From contig NZ_CP031705.1 in NCBI RefSeq assembly GCF_022701255.1, positions 6,510,001-6,574,000 on the forward strand: a stretch of DNA of 64,000 nucleotides, read 5' to 3'. The first letter of the stretch is position 1; each line of letters starts with the position of its first letter. A program made the translations under genes and the position numbers. The DNA is from Microcoleus vaginatus HSN003 (lineage in GTDB: Bacteria; Cyanobacteriota; Cyanobacteriia; Cyanobacteriales; Microcoleaceae). Below are positions 19,362-28,185 of the stretch, piece by piece. The notes under the pieces were generated by a model. That model worked only from the letters and a program-made list of their open reading frames with translations, had not been told where the DNA came from and did no database searches.

Positions 19362-20447
19362 ATGCACTCCCAAACATTGCTAAAACCAGACGGCCGTCCA
19401 CTGACACTCTACAGCCGCTACCCAATCCCAGAAGGTATCGTGGCCGTAAGTCCCAGCAATGAACCCGTAGAGGCGAACCCGCACTTTCGCTGGCATCCCT
19501 TGCGGGGGGAATGGGTAGCATACGCCAGCCACCGTCAGGGAAGAACTTTCATGCCGCCGCCGGAATACAACCCGCTGGCTGCTACAATTAACGCTAAATT
19601 TCCGACAGAAGTGCCGCCGGGAAATTACGATGTAGCTGTTTTTGACAACCGCTTTCCCTCGTTGACTTTGCAGGCAAAAAACGCACCTGCAAATATTGTC
19701 GAAACTTTGCCTGCTAAGGGCATTTGCGAAGTCGTTGTTTTCACTCAAGATCCGCTGGCTTCCCTTGGTTCTTTGGAGTTAAGTCACTTGGAATTGTTGT
19801 TAGAAGTCTGGGCCGATCGCACTTCAGTTATCGGCAGCAATCCCGAAATTGAATACGTCTTGCCCTTTGAAAATCGCGGCGTCGAAGTCGGAGTAACTTT
19901 GCACCATCCCCACGGTCAAATTTACGCTTATCCGTTCGTGCCACCAGTGCCGGCGCGGATGTTAGAATGTCAGTCGGTTTACTATCAAAAACATAGTTCC
20001 GGGTTGCTGCAAGATTTGATTCAAAAAGAGATTGCTGACCAACAGCGAATTCTTTATTTAGACTCCGAGGCGATCGCCTTTGTCCCCGCTTGTGCCCGCT
20101 ACCCTTACGAAGTGTGGATTGCGCCGATCGCCCCGGCTGCTACATTTATCGATTTGACGGAAAAACAGCGTCAATCACTCGCTAAGGCCTTAAAAACAGT
20201 CACCCTCAAATATGACGGTTTGTGGCATCGCCCATTCCCTTATTTGATGGCTTGGTTTCAAGGGCCCACAGACGGGAAACCCCATCCAGAAGCGCATTTG
20301 CACGCCCAATTTTATCCGCCCTATCGATCGAGCGATCGGCTAAAATATTTAGCAGGAACCGAACTCGCCGCCGGAATGTTTGCCAACGACGCTTTACCCG
20401 AAGAAAAAGCCAAAGAATTACAAGCCGTATCGGTCAATCTCTTTTAG
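19362..20447 (+). CDS. galT: Galactose-1-phosphate uridylyltransferase
   Basis: A 361-residue GalT of the HIT superfamily. It transfers UMP between UDP-glucose and galactose-1-phosphate in the Leloir pathway. The active-site motif HPHGQ is at residues 182-186, with His184 as the nucleophile, preceded by GVEVGVTLH and followed by IYAYPFVPP. The N-terminal [18 protein letters not shown] is also typical. The ATG has no clear Shine-Dalgarno. It fits the cluster by feeding UDP-galactose towards glf. A run of heptamer repeats begins at its very stop codon. Confidence 0.93.
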   Translation: MHSQTLLKPDGRPLTLYSRYPIPEGIVAVSPSNEPVEANPHFRWHPLRGEWVAYASHRQGRTFMPPPEYNPLAATINAKFPTEVPPGNYDVAVFDNRFPSLTLQAKNAPANIVETLPAKGICEVVVFTQDPLASLGSLELSHLELLLEVWADRTSVIGSNPEIEYVLPFENRGVEVGVTLHHPHGQIYAYPFVPPVPARMLECQSVYYQKHSSGLLQDLIQKEIADQQRILYLDSEAIAFVPACARYPYEVWIAPIAPAATFIDLTEKQRQSLAKALKTVTLKYDGLWHRPFPYLMAWFQGPTDGKPHPEAHLHAQFYPPYRSSDRLKYLAGTELAAGMFANDALPEEKAKELQAVSVNLF

Positions 20448-20487
20448 ATTTTAGATTTTAGATTTTAGATTTTAGATTTTAAATCTA
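20442..20487. repeat. Heptamer tandem repeat TTTTAGA at the galT stop
   Basis: About six copies of a 7-bp unit (TTTTAGA) span the last galT codon and the sequence after it, ending in AAATCTA. This is a short tandem repeat of the STRR type common in filamentous cyanobacteria. The galT stop codon lies inside the repeat. Confidence 0.8.
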
Positions 20488-20512
20488 GGAAATGCTAACT
20501 AAAATCATGAAC

Positions 20513-20630
20513 TTTCTTCCTTCTTCCTGACATCCCGTACATGGCTCGTTGCCGCACTTCCTTCTTCCTGACATCCGTTATATCCGTTACATCCCGTACA
20601 TAATCCGTTGCCGCACTTCCTTCTTTCATA
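20513..20630. repeat. Imperfect direct repeats upstream of the M24-like gene
   Basis: The block CTTCCTTCTTCCTGACATCC plus ...CCGTACAT..TCGTTGCCGCA occurs twice (about 20514-20556 and 20557-20615), with an inner TCCGTTATATCCGTTACATCC duplication in the second copy and a third CTTCCTTCTT start at 20616. These repeats occupy the presumed leader of the next gene. Confidence 0.7.
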
Positions 20631-20631
20631 T

Positions 20632-21747
20632 ATGATAAACTCATTCAACCAAGAAGTCGATTTCAAACTCGAATTCATCCGCAAAGCCTTAACAGAAACA
20701 AAAGCGGTTGCCCTTCGCTTGCGCGGCACAGACTGGTTTGCCTGGGCAACAGCCGGCGGTTCCCATACAGTATTGCTAACCGCAGAAACCGGAGTTGCAG
20801 AACTTTTAATCACCGCCGAAACGGCTTGGGTACTCACCGATGAAATCGAAGCCCAGCGCTTGCAAGACGAAGAATTGCCAACCAACTTTCAAATGCACAT
20901 CTATCCTTGGGCAGATGTGGCACAGCGCGAAGCTTTTGTCAAAGAAATTACTGGTGACGGTAACGTCATGAGCGATCGGCCAATTTATCCCAAAGAAACG
21001 CCAATAATCGCATCTTTACAGTCTCGCAAACAGACAATGATGTCAAGCGAATTAGAGCGATACCGGCGAGTGGGAAGTTTAGCCAGCGAAGCGATGACAG
21101 AGGTACTTTCTGCCGCCAAACCAACATGGACAGAATATCAGCTAGCGGGAGCCGGTGCAGAGGCTTTGTGGGCCAGAGGTTTGCATCCAGCCCTGACATT
21201 AGTTGCTGGAGAAAGGCGTTTGCCGCTGTACCGCCACGCCACAGCAACCGCCGAACAAATTGGGCGACAAGCAATGTTAGTATTTTGCGCCAGAGGATGG
21301 GGTTTGTATGCAAATTTAACCAGGTTTGTCTGTTTTGGTTCCCTAGCCGAAAAGGATGCACAATTGCACCGACAAGTCAGAGAAATTGAAGCCGCAGGGT
21401 TGAATTTTTGCCAGCCAGGAGTATCGCTGAATGCGGTTTATGATACGCTGAAAACTACTTACGAACAGCACGGATATCCTCAAGCAATTCGGGAACACCA
21501 TCAAGGCGGAACTACTGGATATTTGGCGCGCGAAGTTGTGGCGAATCCGGCTACTTCAGATATTTTAGCAGAAAATACGGCTATGGCTTGGAATCCGAGT
21601 TTGTCGGGAGCAAAAATTGAGGATACGTTTGTAATTCACAGCGATGGAACGTTGGAAAATTTAACTTTCGATCCGAATTGGCCGAGTGTAGAAGTAGCGG
21701 GAAGGTTGCGGCCAGTGCCGCTGGAAATAGGGGGCGATCAGCTTTAA
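20632..21747 (+). CDS. M24 (Xaa-Pro peptidase-like) protein, possibly inactive
   Basis: A 371-residue pita-bread-fold protein with an N-terminal creatinase-like domain (about 1-130) and an M24 domain. In active M24 enzymes two Asp residues, in segments like D.G....Y..D.TR, bind the metals. Here the matching segment reads CARGWGLYANLTR, so both Asp appear replaced. The His in EHHQGGTTG and the Glu in KIEDTFVI remain. Loss of two metal ligands suggests a non-peptidase role. The ATG at 20632 is preferred over an upstream TTG that lies in repeat sequence. The gene lies between galT and the GH1-RmlD fusion. Confidence 0.75.
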   Translation: MINSFNQEVDFKLEFIRKALTETKAVALRLRGTDWFAWATAGGSHTVLLTAETGVAELLITAETAWVLTDEIEAQRLQDEELPTNFQMHIYPWADVAQREAFVKEITGDGNVMSDRPIYPKETPIIASLQSRKQTMMSSELERYRRVGSLASEAMTEVLSAAKPTWTEYQLAGAGAEALWARGLHPALTLVAGERRLPLYRHATATAEQIGRQAMLVFCARGWGLYANLTRFVCFGSLAEKDAQLHRQVREIEAAGLNFCQPGVSLNAVYDTLKTTYEQHGYPQAIREHHQGGTTGYLAREVVANPATSDILAENTAMAWNPSLSGAKIEDTFVIHSDGTLENLTFDPNWPSVEVAGRLRPVPLEIGGDQL

Positions 21748-21875
21748 CTTATATATTGGGGATCGGTTCTCCGGCCCACCCCATAAAAACTGATCTATCT
21801 ATCTAATTAATGTCGTCACTAATCTAAAAAACAAATATGTTTAATATGCAACCCCTGTATTAGGACACTAATCTA

Positions 21876-24128
21876 ATGAACACAGAGCCGATGGCTATCG
21901 GGCCCCTAGAAGTATGGGCTGGACTAGAATGCACTGTTAACCGCGTGGGCGACGAGTATTTCGACCAGTTGGAGCGCAACGGTCACGCCACGCGCCTGGA
22001 TGACCTCGACCTGTTTGCAGAACTAGGCGTGCGTGCCATCCGCTACCCCGTGCTGTGGGAACGGACTGCACCCAATGGTTTAGAGAGTGCTGACTGGTCG
22101 TGGCCGGATGAACGGCTGGGTCGTTTGCGCGAACTCGGCATTCATCCAATCGTTGGTCTAGTTCACCACGGCAGTGGTCCCCGCCATACCAGCCTCATCG
22201 ATCCAGCCTTTCCCGAGAAACTTGCCGAGTTCGCCCGTGCGGTTGCAGAGCGCTATCCGTGGGTAGACCGTTACACCCCTGTCAATGAGCCCCTGACCAC
22301 GGCGCGATTTAGCGGACTCTACGGTCACTGGTATCCTCACGGACTCGATGGAGAAACCTTCGCCCGTGCCTTGCTTACAGAGTGCCGTGCCACTGTACTC
22401 TCGATGCGGGCAATTCGTGAGATAAACCCTGCCGCACAACTGGTGCAGACTGAGGACTTGGGTAAAACTCACAGCACGCCCCTACTCGCGTATCAGGCAG
22501 AATTTGAGAACGAGCGCCGCTGGTTGACCTTCGATTTGCTGTGCGGTCGCTTGAATCGGTCTAGCCCCATGTGGGGCTACCTATGCTACTTGGGCATAGA
22601 GGAAGCCGAGCTCGATTGGTTTCTGGAGAATCCCTGCCCGCCAGACGTGTTGGGGCTTAATTATTACGTAACCAGCGAACGCTTTCTAGATGAACGCATA
22701 GAAAACTACCCAAACTTCTCGCCTTCGGGAAACGAGCAACACAAGTACATCGACATAGAGGCAGTGCGTGTCTGTGCTGAGGGTACAGCCGGTTTCGGTG
22801 CGCTGATGAAAGAGACATGGGAACGCTACGGGCTACCCATCGCCGTGACAGAAGCACACCTCGGTTGCACTCGCGAGGAGCAACTCCGCTGGCTTTATGA
22901 AATATGGCAGGCAGCGCTTTCTATGTGCCGCGAGGGCGTGGACGTGCGTGGGGTGACTGTTTGGTCTCTCTTGGGTACGTTTGACTGGAATGTTTTGCTG
23001 ACCCGCGCCGATGGCTACTATGAGTCGGGAGTATTTGATGTGCGTGGTTCCCATCCCCGCCCGACCGCCCTTGCCCGGATGGTAAGGGATTTAGCAGAGG
23101 GACGCAAGCCCGACCACCCCGTCCTCGACGTGCCTGGATGGTGGCACCGACCTGTGAGGCTGCTTTATCCACCTTATAGTTGTTGCGTAGATGGGCAGCA
23201 AGAGAACTGGGTTATGGGGGCTGAAGACTGGCGAGTGTTCAAGAACATGACTAATTCCCAATTAGCAATTACCAATCCCCCGCCTTTGCGTCCGCTGGCA
23301 ATTATTGGAGCCACAGGAACGCTGGGCAAGGCTTTTGCCCGCCTGTGCGATATCCGGGGCATCCCATACCACCTCCTGACACGCCAGGAGATGGACATTA
23401 CCGACCTCGCGTCTGTGCGTGCCGCTCTTACTGAGTTGCATCCGTGGGCAGTTGTGAACGCTGCTGGGTACGTTCGCGTGGATGATGCGGAGCGCGAACC
23501 TGACATCTGTCTGCGCGTGAATGCTGAGGGCCCAGCTATCCTCGCTGCTGCTTGCGCTGATGTGGGAGTGGCGCTGCTTACGTTCTCATCAGACCTTGTA
23601 TTCGATGGGGCTTGTGCTACCCCTTATGTAGAAAGCAACGCTGTTGCACCCCTCAACGTGTATGGGCGCAGCAAAGCTCTAGCGGAGGCGGGGGTCTTAA
23701 AGGCTGATCCCTCAGCCCTAGTAATCCGCACGAGTGCATTCTTCGGGCCGTGGGATGAGTATAACTTCGTTACCCTCGCACTGCGTCAGTTGGCTGCTGG
23801 GCAGACGTTCGTAACCGCAGAGGATTCCGTTGTTTCGCCTACCTATGTCCCAGATTTGGTGAATGCCAGCCTCGATTTGTTAATTGACGGCGAGTACGGC
23901 TTGTGGCATTTAGCTAATAAGAGTGCGATCACTTGGACCGAGTTGGCGCGACTGGCGGCTTCTGTAGCGGGTATTGATGCGTCTGGTGTCGAAGCTCGTC
24001 CTACGCGAGAACTTGGTTTTGCCGCTCTCCGTCCCACTTACAGCGTTCTCGGCAGCGAGCGGGGCTTACTACTCCCGGATCTTGACCATGCCATGTCCCG
24101 GTACTTCGCCGATCGGCAAAGCTGGTAA
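21876..24128 (+). CDS. Fusion of GH1-like glycosidase and RmlD-like sugar-nucleotide reductase
   Basis: A 750-residue two-domain protein. Residues about 8-420 form a GH1-type TIM barrel with acid/base Glu138 (TPVNEPL), DVLGLNYYVTSE and probable nucleophile Glu326 (VTEAHLG). Residues about 470-745 form an extended SDR like RmlD (dTDP-4-dehydrorhamnose reductase), with the Rossmann motif GATGTLG at 478-484, SSDLVFDG and the catalytic YGRSK (Tyr596, Lys600). A low-complexity linker joins them. Joining a glycosidase barrel to a nucleotide-sugar reductase suggests coupled synthesis or remodelling of a deoxysugar glycan; the reaction is unknown. GC content looks higher than in some neighbours. Confidence 0.88.
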   Translation: MNTEPMAIGPLEVWAGLECTVNRVGDEYFDQLERNGHATRLDDLDLFAELGVRAIRYPVLWERTAPNGLESADWSWPDERLGRLRELGIHPIVGLVHHGSGPRHTSLIDPAFPEKLAEFARAVAERYPWVDRYTPVNEPLTTARFSGLYGHWYPHGLDGETFARALLTECRATVLSMRAIREINPAAQLVQTEDLGKTHSTPLLAYQAEFENERRWLTFDLLCGRLNRSSPMWGYLCYLGIEEAELDWFLENPCPPDVLGLNYYVTSERFLDERIENYPNFSPSGNEQHKYIDIEAVRVCAEGTAGFGALMKETWERYGLPIAVTEAHLGCTREEQLRWLYEIWQAALSMCREGVDVRGVTVWSLLGTFDWNVLLTRADGYYESGVFDVRGSHPRPTALARMVRDLAEGRKPDHPVLDVPGWWHRPVRLLYPPYSCCVDGQQENWVMGAEDWRVFKNMTNSQLAITNPPPLRPLAIIGATGTLGKAFARLCDIRGIPYHLLTRQEMDITDLASVRAALTELHPWAVVNAAGYVRVDDAEREPDICLRVNAEGPAILAAACADVGVALLTFSSDLVFDGACATPYVESNAVAPLNVYGRSKALAEAGVLKADPSALVIRTSAFFGPWDEYNFVTLALRQLAAGQTFVTAEDSVVSPTYVPDLVNASLDLLIDGEYGLWHLANKSAITWTELARLAASVAGIDASGVEARPTRELGFAALRPTYSVLGSERGLLLPDLDHAMSRYFADRQSW

Positions 24129-24640
24129 AAGGGTGATACCGCCTAGCACAACAGCACCAACAGCTATACCGCCGCCACCAGCCGCGATCGCTCCACCGCC
24201 AAACCATGCTAAAGTTGCATTCCAAGCAGCCGCTCCGCTGAGAGTTGAGATAGCTGTTGCCGTGCTTGCTGCTCCTAGTGAAGTAACAGCACCAATAGCA
24301 CCGCCGTAACCTGCTGCGGCTGCTCCAGCAGATTTAACGCCAGCCATAAAATATTGTTCTGCTCCTACCGCCGCAGCTTTGTACTCCTTCATCTGCTGAA
24401 CTGAAAAATCCATCCCTTCTAAAAGCCGCTTTTCACTTTCTGAAGCCTTCCGACCACTATTTTCAAGGAAGGAAACAAAGCGCTTAATTGTGCTTCTTAT
24501 GACATTCAGTTGCAGTTGACCGTACTCTTCGGCTAATCTGTTTGTGGCTGCTTCTTCTCTTTTCAAATTTTCAACCGCCAACTCGAATCGCTTTTGAGCT
24601 TCCTGGGCAAGTTCATTAGCTTTCTGACCGGGCTAGAATG
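24115..24640 (-). pseudogene. Fragment of a coiled-coil protein with Gly/Ala-rich hydrophobic hairpin
   Basis: The minus-strand frame reads a helical, charged segment (KANELAQEAQKRFELAVENLKREEAATN...) followed by three hydrophobic Gly/Ala-rich stretches (SAGAAAAGYGGAIGAV, ATLAWFGGGAIAAGGGG, VLGGITLLPALPIG). No ATG or GTG start exists before an in-frame TAG at about 24635, and the C terminus runs into the end of the GH1-RmlD gene. It is therefore probably truncated at both ends. I do not recognise a named family. The pattern suggests a coiled coil attached to membrane-inserting helices. Confidence 0.5.
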
Positions 24641-24750
24641 AAGGCATAAAATACTTTTAAGTTTGATTTTTAAGTCGGATTTTTCGACATCTTAAAAACA
24701 GGCGATTTTTTAGATACTTTGGCTTAATATAGCAATCCTAAATCATTATC

Positions 24751-25869
24751 ATGATTGTGATACAATTATATGCAATACTCGATCGTGACCATAAAAAAAT
24801 GAATAACTTACAACTGCAACAAAAAGATAGGCAAAAAGAAATAGATTGTTTAGAATCTTTCATTAAAAGCGATATAGATGCCAGAGAACTAAAACGAGCA
24901 ATAGCTGTAAGGATGGCGCTCTCAGGTAATATCTACCATGAGATCAGCAAAATTTTAGGTATAAGTAATTTTTTTATTGGTTATTGGAAAAAACAATTTA
25001 AAACCAAAGGCATCGCCGGAATCAAACTAGGACATAAAGGGTCAAAAGGGTATTTAACAGCTCTACAAAATACTGAAGTAATCGAGTGGTTAAGAAATAA
25101 AGAATATTGGAATTTAGATGAGCTAGTTACTTATTTAGAACAAGAATTTGGTGTGATATATAAATCAAAACAGAGTTACTATGAACTTTTTGACCGGGCG
25201 AAAATTAGTTGGAAAAAAACTCAAAAAATTAATCCTAAATTTGATAAAGAACTGGTAAAAAAAAAGACGGAAGAAATTAACGATATTTTATTTAAAAACA
25301 AGGCTGGTATAGAGTCTGGGGAAATAATAGTATTGTTTTTAGATGAATGTCATCTACTTCATGGTGATCTGACTGGTTATGTTTGGGGTCAATCCCAAAT
25401 CCGAATTGAAGTCCCAATTACCAATGAAAAAGATAGACAAACTTATTTTGGCGCACTCAATTATCAAAGCAAAGAATTCCATGTTCAGAGCCATCCATCT
25501 GGTGATGGAAAATCAACAGTTAAATTCATAAAATACTTACAAGATAAATATAAAAATCGCAAGATTATCTTGATTTGGGATGGAGCTAGTTATCATAAAT
25601 ATGGAGAATTTAGAGACTTTTTATTAGAACTCAATGCTGCCAAAGAACCTGCTAATTGGTCAATTACTTGTATTTTATTTGCTCCCAATGCTCCCCAACA
25701 GAACCCCGTTGAAGATATTTGGTTACAAGCTAAAAACTTTTTAAGAAAGTATTGGTATTTATGTAGGTCTTTTAAGATTGTCAAGTTTCTGTTTGAGTTT
25801 TTTACTAACGAACATAAATTTGATTTCCCCAAAATACGTCAATATACTTACACACAGAAAATCATTTAG
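24751..25869 (+). CDS. IS630-family transposase
   Basis: A 372-residue transposase with an N-terminal helix-turn-helix region (about 45-100, with ILGISNFFIGYWKKQF) and a DDE catalytic core: Asp198 in FLDECHL, Asp277 in IWDGASYH and Glu321 in NPVEDIW. The frame is uninterrupted, so the enzyme may be active. The start at 24751 lies almost on the left inverted repeat; an internal ATG at codon 17 is an alternative. Its very A-rich codon use differs from that of the surrounding genes. Confidence 0.92.
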   Translation: MIVIQLYAILDRDHKKMNNLQLQQKDRQKEIDCLESFIKSDIDARELKRAIAVRMALSGNIYHEISKILGISNFFIGYWKKQFKTKGIAGIKLGHKGSKGYLTALQNTEVIEWLRNKEYWNLDELVTYLEQEFGVIYKSKQSYYELFDRAKISWKKTQKINPKFDKELVKKKTEEINDILFKNKAGIESGEIIVLFLDECHLLHGDLTGYVWGQSQIRIEVPITNEKDRQTYFGALNYQSKEFHVQSHPSGDGKSTVKFIKYLQDKYKNRKIILIWDGASYHKYGEFRDFLLELNAAKEPANWSITCILFAPNAPQQNPVEDIWLQAKNFLRKYWYLCRSFKIVKFLFEFFTNEHKFDFPKIRQYTYTQKII

Positions 25870-25908
25870 GATTGCTCTAGATATAGAAAATCATTTAGGA
25901 TTGCTATA
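25860..25908. repeat. Duplicated right terminus of the IS630 element
   Basis: AGAAAATCATTTAGGATTGCT occurs twice, 29 bp apart, at the right end; the first copy overlaps the transposase stop. It could result from tandem slippage or from a partial second element. Confidence 0.75.
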
Positions 25909-26037
25909 ACTCTGTCCTGGAGAAAACTCTACCTCGCAAGAAGTGAGCCTTGCCCGAATTTCCTGTGTAAAATTAATCACGATCCTGCTTTCCCTGATAC
26001 TAATCTCACTACCTTTAACAAAGAAACTAATAAGCAT
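25909..26037 (-). pseudogene. Truncated ORF of unknown family cut by the IS630 element
   Basis: From an ATG at 26037 the minus strand encodes about 43 residues (MLISFFVKGSEISIRESR...), then runs into the IS terminus. I do not recognise the family. It starts only 8 bp from the divergent gene at 26046. Confidence 0.3.
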
Positions 26038-26045
26038 TAGGAATC

Positions 26046-26582
26046 GTGTTAGACTTTGATTATAAAAAATCCAGAAACCTATCCCCTGCAATAGCATCCT
26101 CTAACGATCGCTTCTCCGAAGCTGCCCGCGACTGGGACTTAGAAACTCTTTACACAGACCTAGCATCCGCCAAGGGAAAGCGGCTCACGCCCACAGAGAA
26201 ACCACATCTACGGAGTTTACTCTGCGGCTACAGTCCCGCCGAAATTGCAGCAAGGGTCAGTAAAAACCCCAAGGGAATTGCGGTAGATTTCTGTACTACT
26301 TTATACCAATAGGTAAAAAATCTTGTAGGTAAAGCTGATGAAAAGGTAGAAAACAGGAGGAAGATTTGTGAATGGCTGGAGGACGCAGGATATAAAACTC
26401 AGCCGTCTCCCGAACCTGAATCAGGTGATTGTTTATCGGCAAAAATTATAATAAAAAAAGCAAATGTAGTTCTTGATAAAAATCAAATCATAGTTGATAT
26501 CAACCTGCGAATCGTCGCTTCCTCCCCTTCAGAAATTCCCATTATAGAAAACTTCGATATCAATGGCAATGGTGCAAACTAA
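26046..26582 (+). pseudogene. N-terminal HTH-like domain protein interrupted by an in-frame TAG
   Basis: From GTG 26046 the frame encodes 88 residues including EAARDWDLETLYTDLASA and LTPTEKPHLRSLLCGYSPAE, then TAG at 26310-26312. It continues open in the same frame (VKNLVGKADEKVENRRKICEW...) to TAA at 26580-26582. The sequence resembles the N-terminal helix-turn-helix module found on cyanobacterial STAND NTPase and WD40 proteins; here it is followed by about 70 residues only. Similarity clearly continues across the TAG, so this is one gene with a nonsense change. Confidence 0.6.
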
Positions 26583-26696
26583 CGAAAAGGCGATCGAACG
26601 CATCAGCTTAATGTTAAACCGACCGTCGGGCAATCCGTCAGTCCGCCAGCAGTTTAAACCCCTGCCTCAAAGCAAAAGTCCTCTTGCATACGACTG
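26571..26696 (+). CDS. Small ORF of unknown function overlapping the preceding gene
   Basis: ATG 26571 opens a frame (MVQTNEKAIERISLMLNRP...) of about 41 codons, ending at TGA near 26696, overlapping the end of the interrupted HTH-domain gene. No family is recognised. It may be the first part of a deleted gene. Confidence 0.25.
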
Positions 26697-27179
26697 AAGA
26701 ACTCATTAGTTCTCGACCGAGGACTTAAGGTATTAACCAGGGACTTAAGACAGGGGTTGAAACCTCTACATCAAAGAGGAGTTAGAGAGGCACACTATAT
26801 ATAATATGCCAAAAAAATGATCTCACTTTTTCTCTCATAAAGAGCGATCGTCACGAGATTAAAAACTTGATGGCTCAAAAAATCACGAACTCTGCTGTTC
26901 AACAAGAAATAAACGTAACCCTGGCAGGTTTAAATTCTCTTTAATTGGTAATTAATTGCTAATTGTGATAATTGATTTAATCAGGGGAATTACGAATCAA
27001 CCCCAAAGAAACCAAACTAAAGAAAGCGGGTTTTTGCGGTTGCTGCAGGCTGTGACCGGTCTTCTGGGCAAAAACCAGGTTTCTGGCTACCCGTGGGTAA
27101 GTCCTAATAGCAATAAGGGCGGGCCAAATGCCCACCCCACATACTAGATATCAGTTTGATATCAGACTTAAATTTTCAA
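26583..27179. other. Intergenic with hairpins
   Basis: Besides the small ORF, this stretch contains an AAGTCCTC...GAGGACTT inverted pair around 26677-26730 and AT-rich sequence. No gene is supported. It separates the broken genes from tRNA-Glu. Confidence 0.4.
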
Positions 27180-27252
27180 TACCCCCAGGGGAATTCGAAT
27201 CCCCGTCGCATCCGTGAAAGGGATGTGTCCTAGGCCTCTAGACGATGGGGGC
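27180..27252 (-). tRNA. trnE: tRNA-Glu (anticodon TTC)
   Basis: A 73-nt cloverleaf on the minus strand. The acceptor stem is GCCCCCA/TGGGGGT with discriminator A, the anticodon loop CTTTCAC sits on the stem CATCC/GGATG, and the T arm contains GATTCGAATTC. CCA is not encoded. In cyanobacteria this tRNA also supplies glutamyl-tRNA for tetrapyrrole synthesis. It lies at the edge of mobile debris, a common place for integration. Confidence 0.95.
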
Positions 27253-27357
27253 GCGTTGCGTTTGCTTGTGTTCCGCACCTTTATTACCTTAACTAATCTT
27301 TCCCAATCTGTCAACTACTTGGCGAAACTTTTTTTTCTACTCGTGCGAAAGCTAGTC

Positions 27358-27946
27358 ACAGTAGGCTTTGAGGATACGATCGCAATTGTCGATCGCCCCG
27401 GAGGTGAGCAATCTCGAACCGGGGGTGTTCTGGGTGGGGATGCCCAAACAAGCGACGCGGGCCATCTGGCCGAACTTCATGGCGATCGAAGCATCGCTCC
27501 CAAAACAGCTAATTGCCCCCAACAGCACCTCTACGCCGGCTGCTGCGTGCAGTTCCGCAATCCTTCATCGTACAGTCGGTAGTCGTCCCGAACCAGCAAA
27601 GCCGGGTTGTCGCCGTCAAGAATCGGCTATTGAGCCACCAAGCTTGCAAATTTCCCAAGCAATTAGCACATCCAACGGCTGGCGCTGCGTAAAATACAAA
27701 GCTGCGATCGCCTCGGCTCCTTCACCGACGACACCAAATAAACATTCACCGCAGGCTCTTTCAAACATTCCGCCAGAGCCAGCCAAATAGCCATAGAACC
27801 CTTGTTCTCCAGGCTGTAGCTCATCATCCCATCCTTCACCCGCAACGGGCGTTTACGGTGCTTTCCCACCACCATCCGCGTTGCCGATCGAATTCCCGCC
27901 GACGCTAATTCATCCGATACCTTTACCGAAGAAGAATTCAGCATTC
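27358..27946 (-). pseudogene. M42-family metallopeptidase remnant
   Basis: The minus strand holds consecutive pieces, in shifting frames, resembling an M42 aminopeptidase: VKVSDELASAG...GKHRKRPLRVKDG and LENKGSMAIWLALAE (27944-27780), then VYLVSSVKE, LYFTQRQPLDVLIAWEI, DGDNPALLVRDDYRLYDEG, and finally GSDASIAMKFGQMARVACLG with NTPG...NCDRILKAY (to about 27360). At least three frame changes and a missing N terminus make it non-functional. Family recognition is by eye. Confidence 0.5.
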
Positions 27947-28185
27947 AGGAACCAGAATGGATTCTGTGCGACAGGATGGAGAATCCAGGTGTCAAGCCCC
28001 CGATTTTAATCGTGGAGCAAAAAAAATTCTTTCATTACCGAAAACCCTCACTTCAGGCATGGGGTATTCTGAATTCTAAATTCTGTCTTCTGACTCCTTC
28101 TCATTTTTTTCGATCCCGGCATTTTCCCACTCTCAAGAAACATCTTCCTACTGAGCTTTTTGAGGAGATTCGTCGGGGTTTCACC

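Larger units (their letters stand above)
24728..25908 (+). mobile_element. IS630-family insertion sequence, apparently intact
   Basis: Terminal inverted repeats TATAGCAATCCTAAAT(C/G)ATT lie at 24728-24747 and 25889-25908 around a full transposase gene. The outer dinucleotide is TA on both sides, as expected for IS630/Tc1 elements. The right end occurs twice, an inner copy at 25860-25876 and an outer one at 25889-25905. It lies between truncated gene fragments. Confidence 0.85.

Noticed and set aside
24115-26037. The two minus-strand fragments on either side of the IS630 element as one gene split by insertion
   Set aside because: Both contain a PGQ tripeptide near the junction, but the codons differ, about 90 bp of non-coding sequence lies between the left IS end and the left fragment, and the frames do not join cleanly.
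27368-27790. Plus-strand 140-codon open frame
   Set aside because: It is the complement of the M42 peptidase relic, which reads convincingly on the minus strand; the plus-strand protein has no conserved features.
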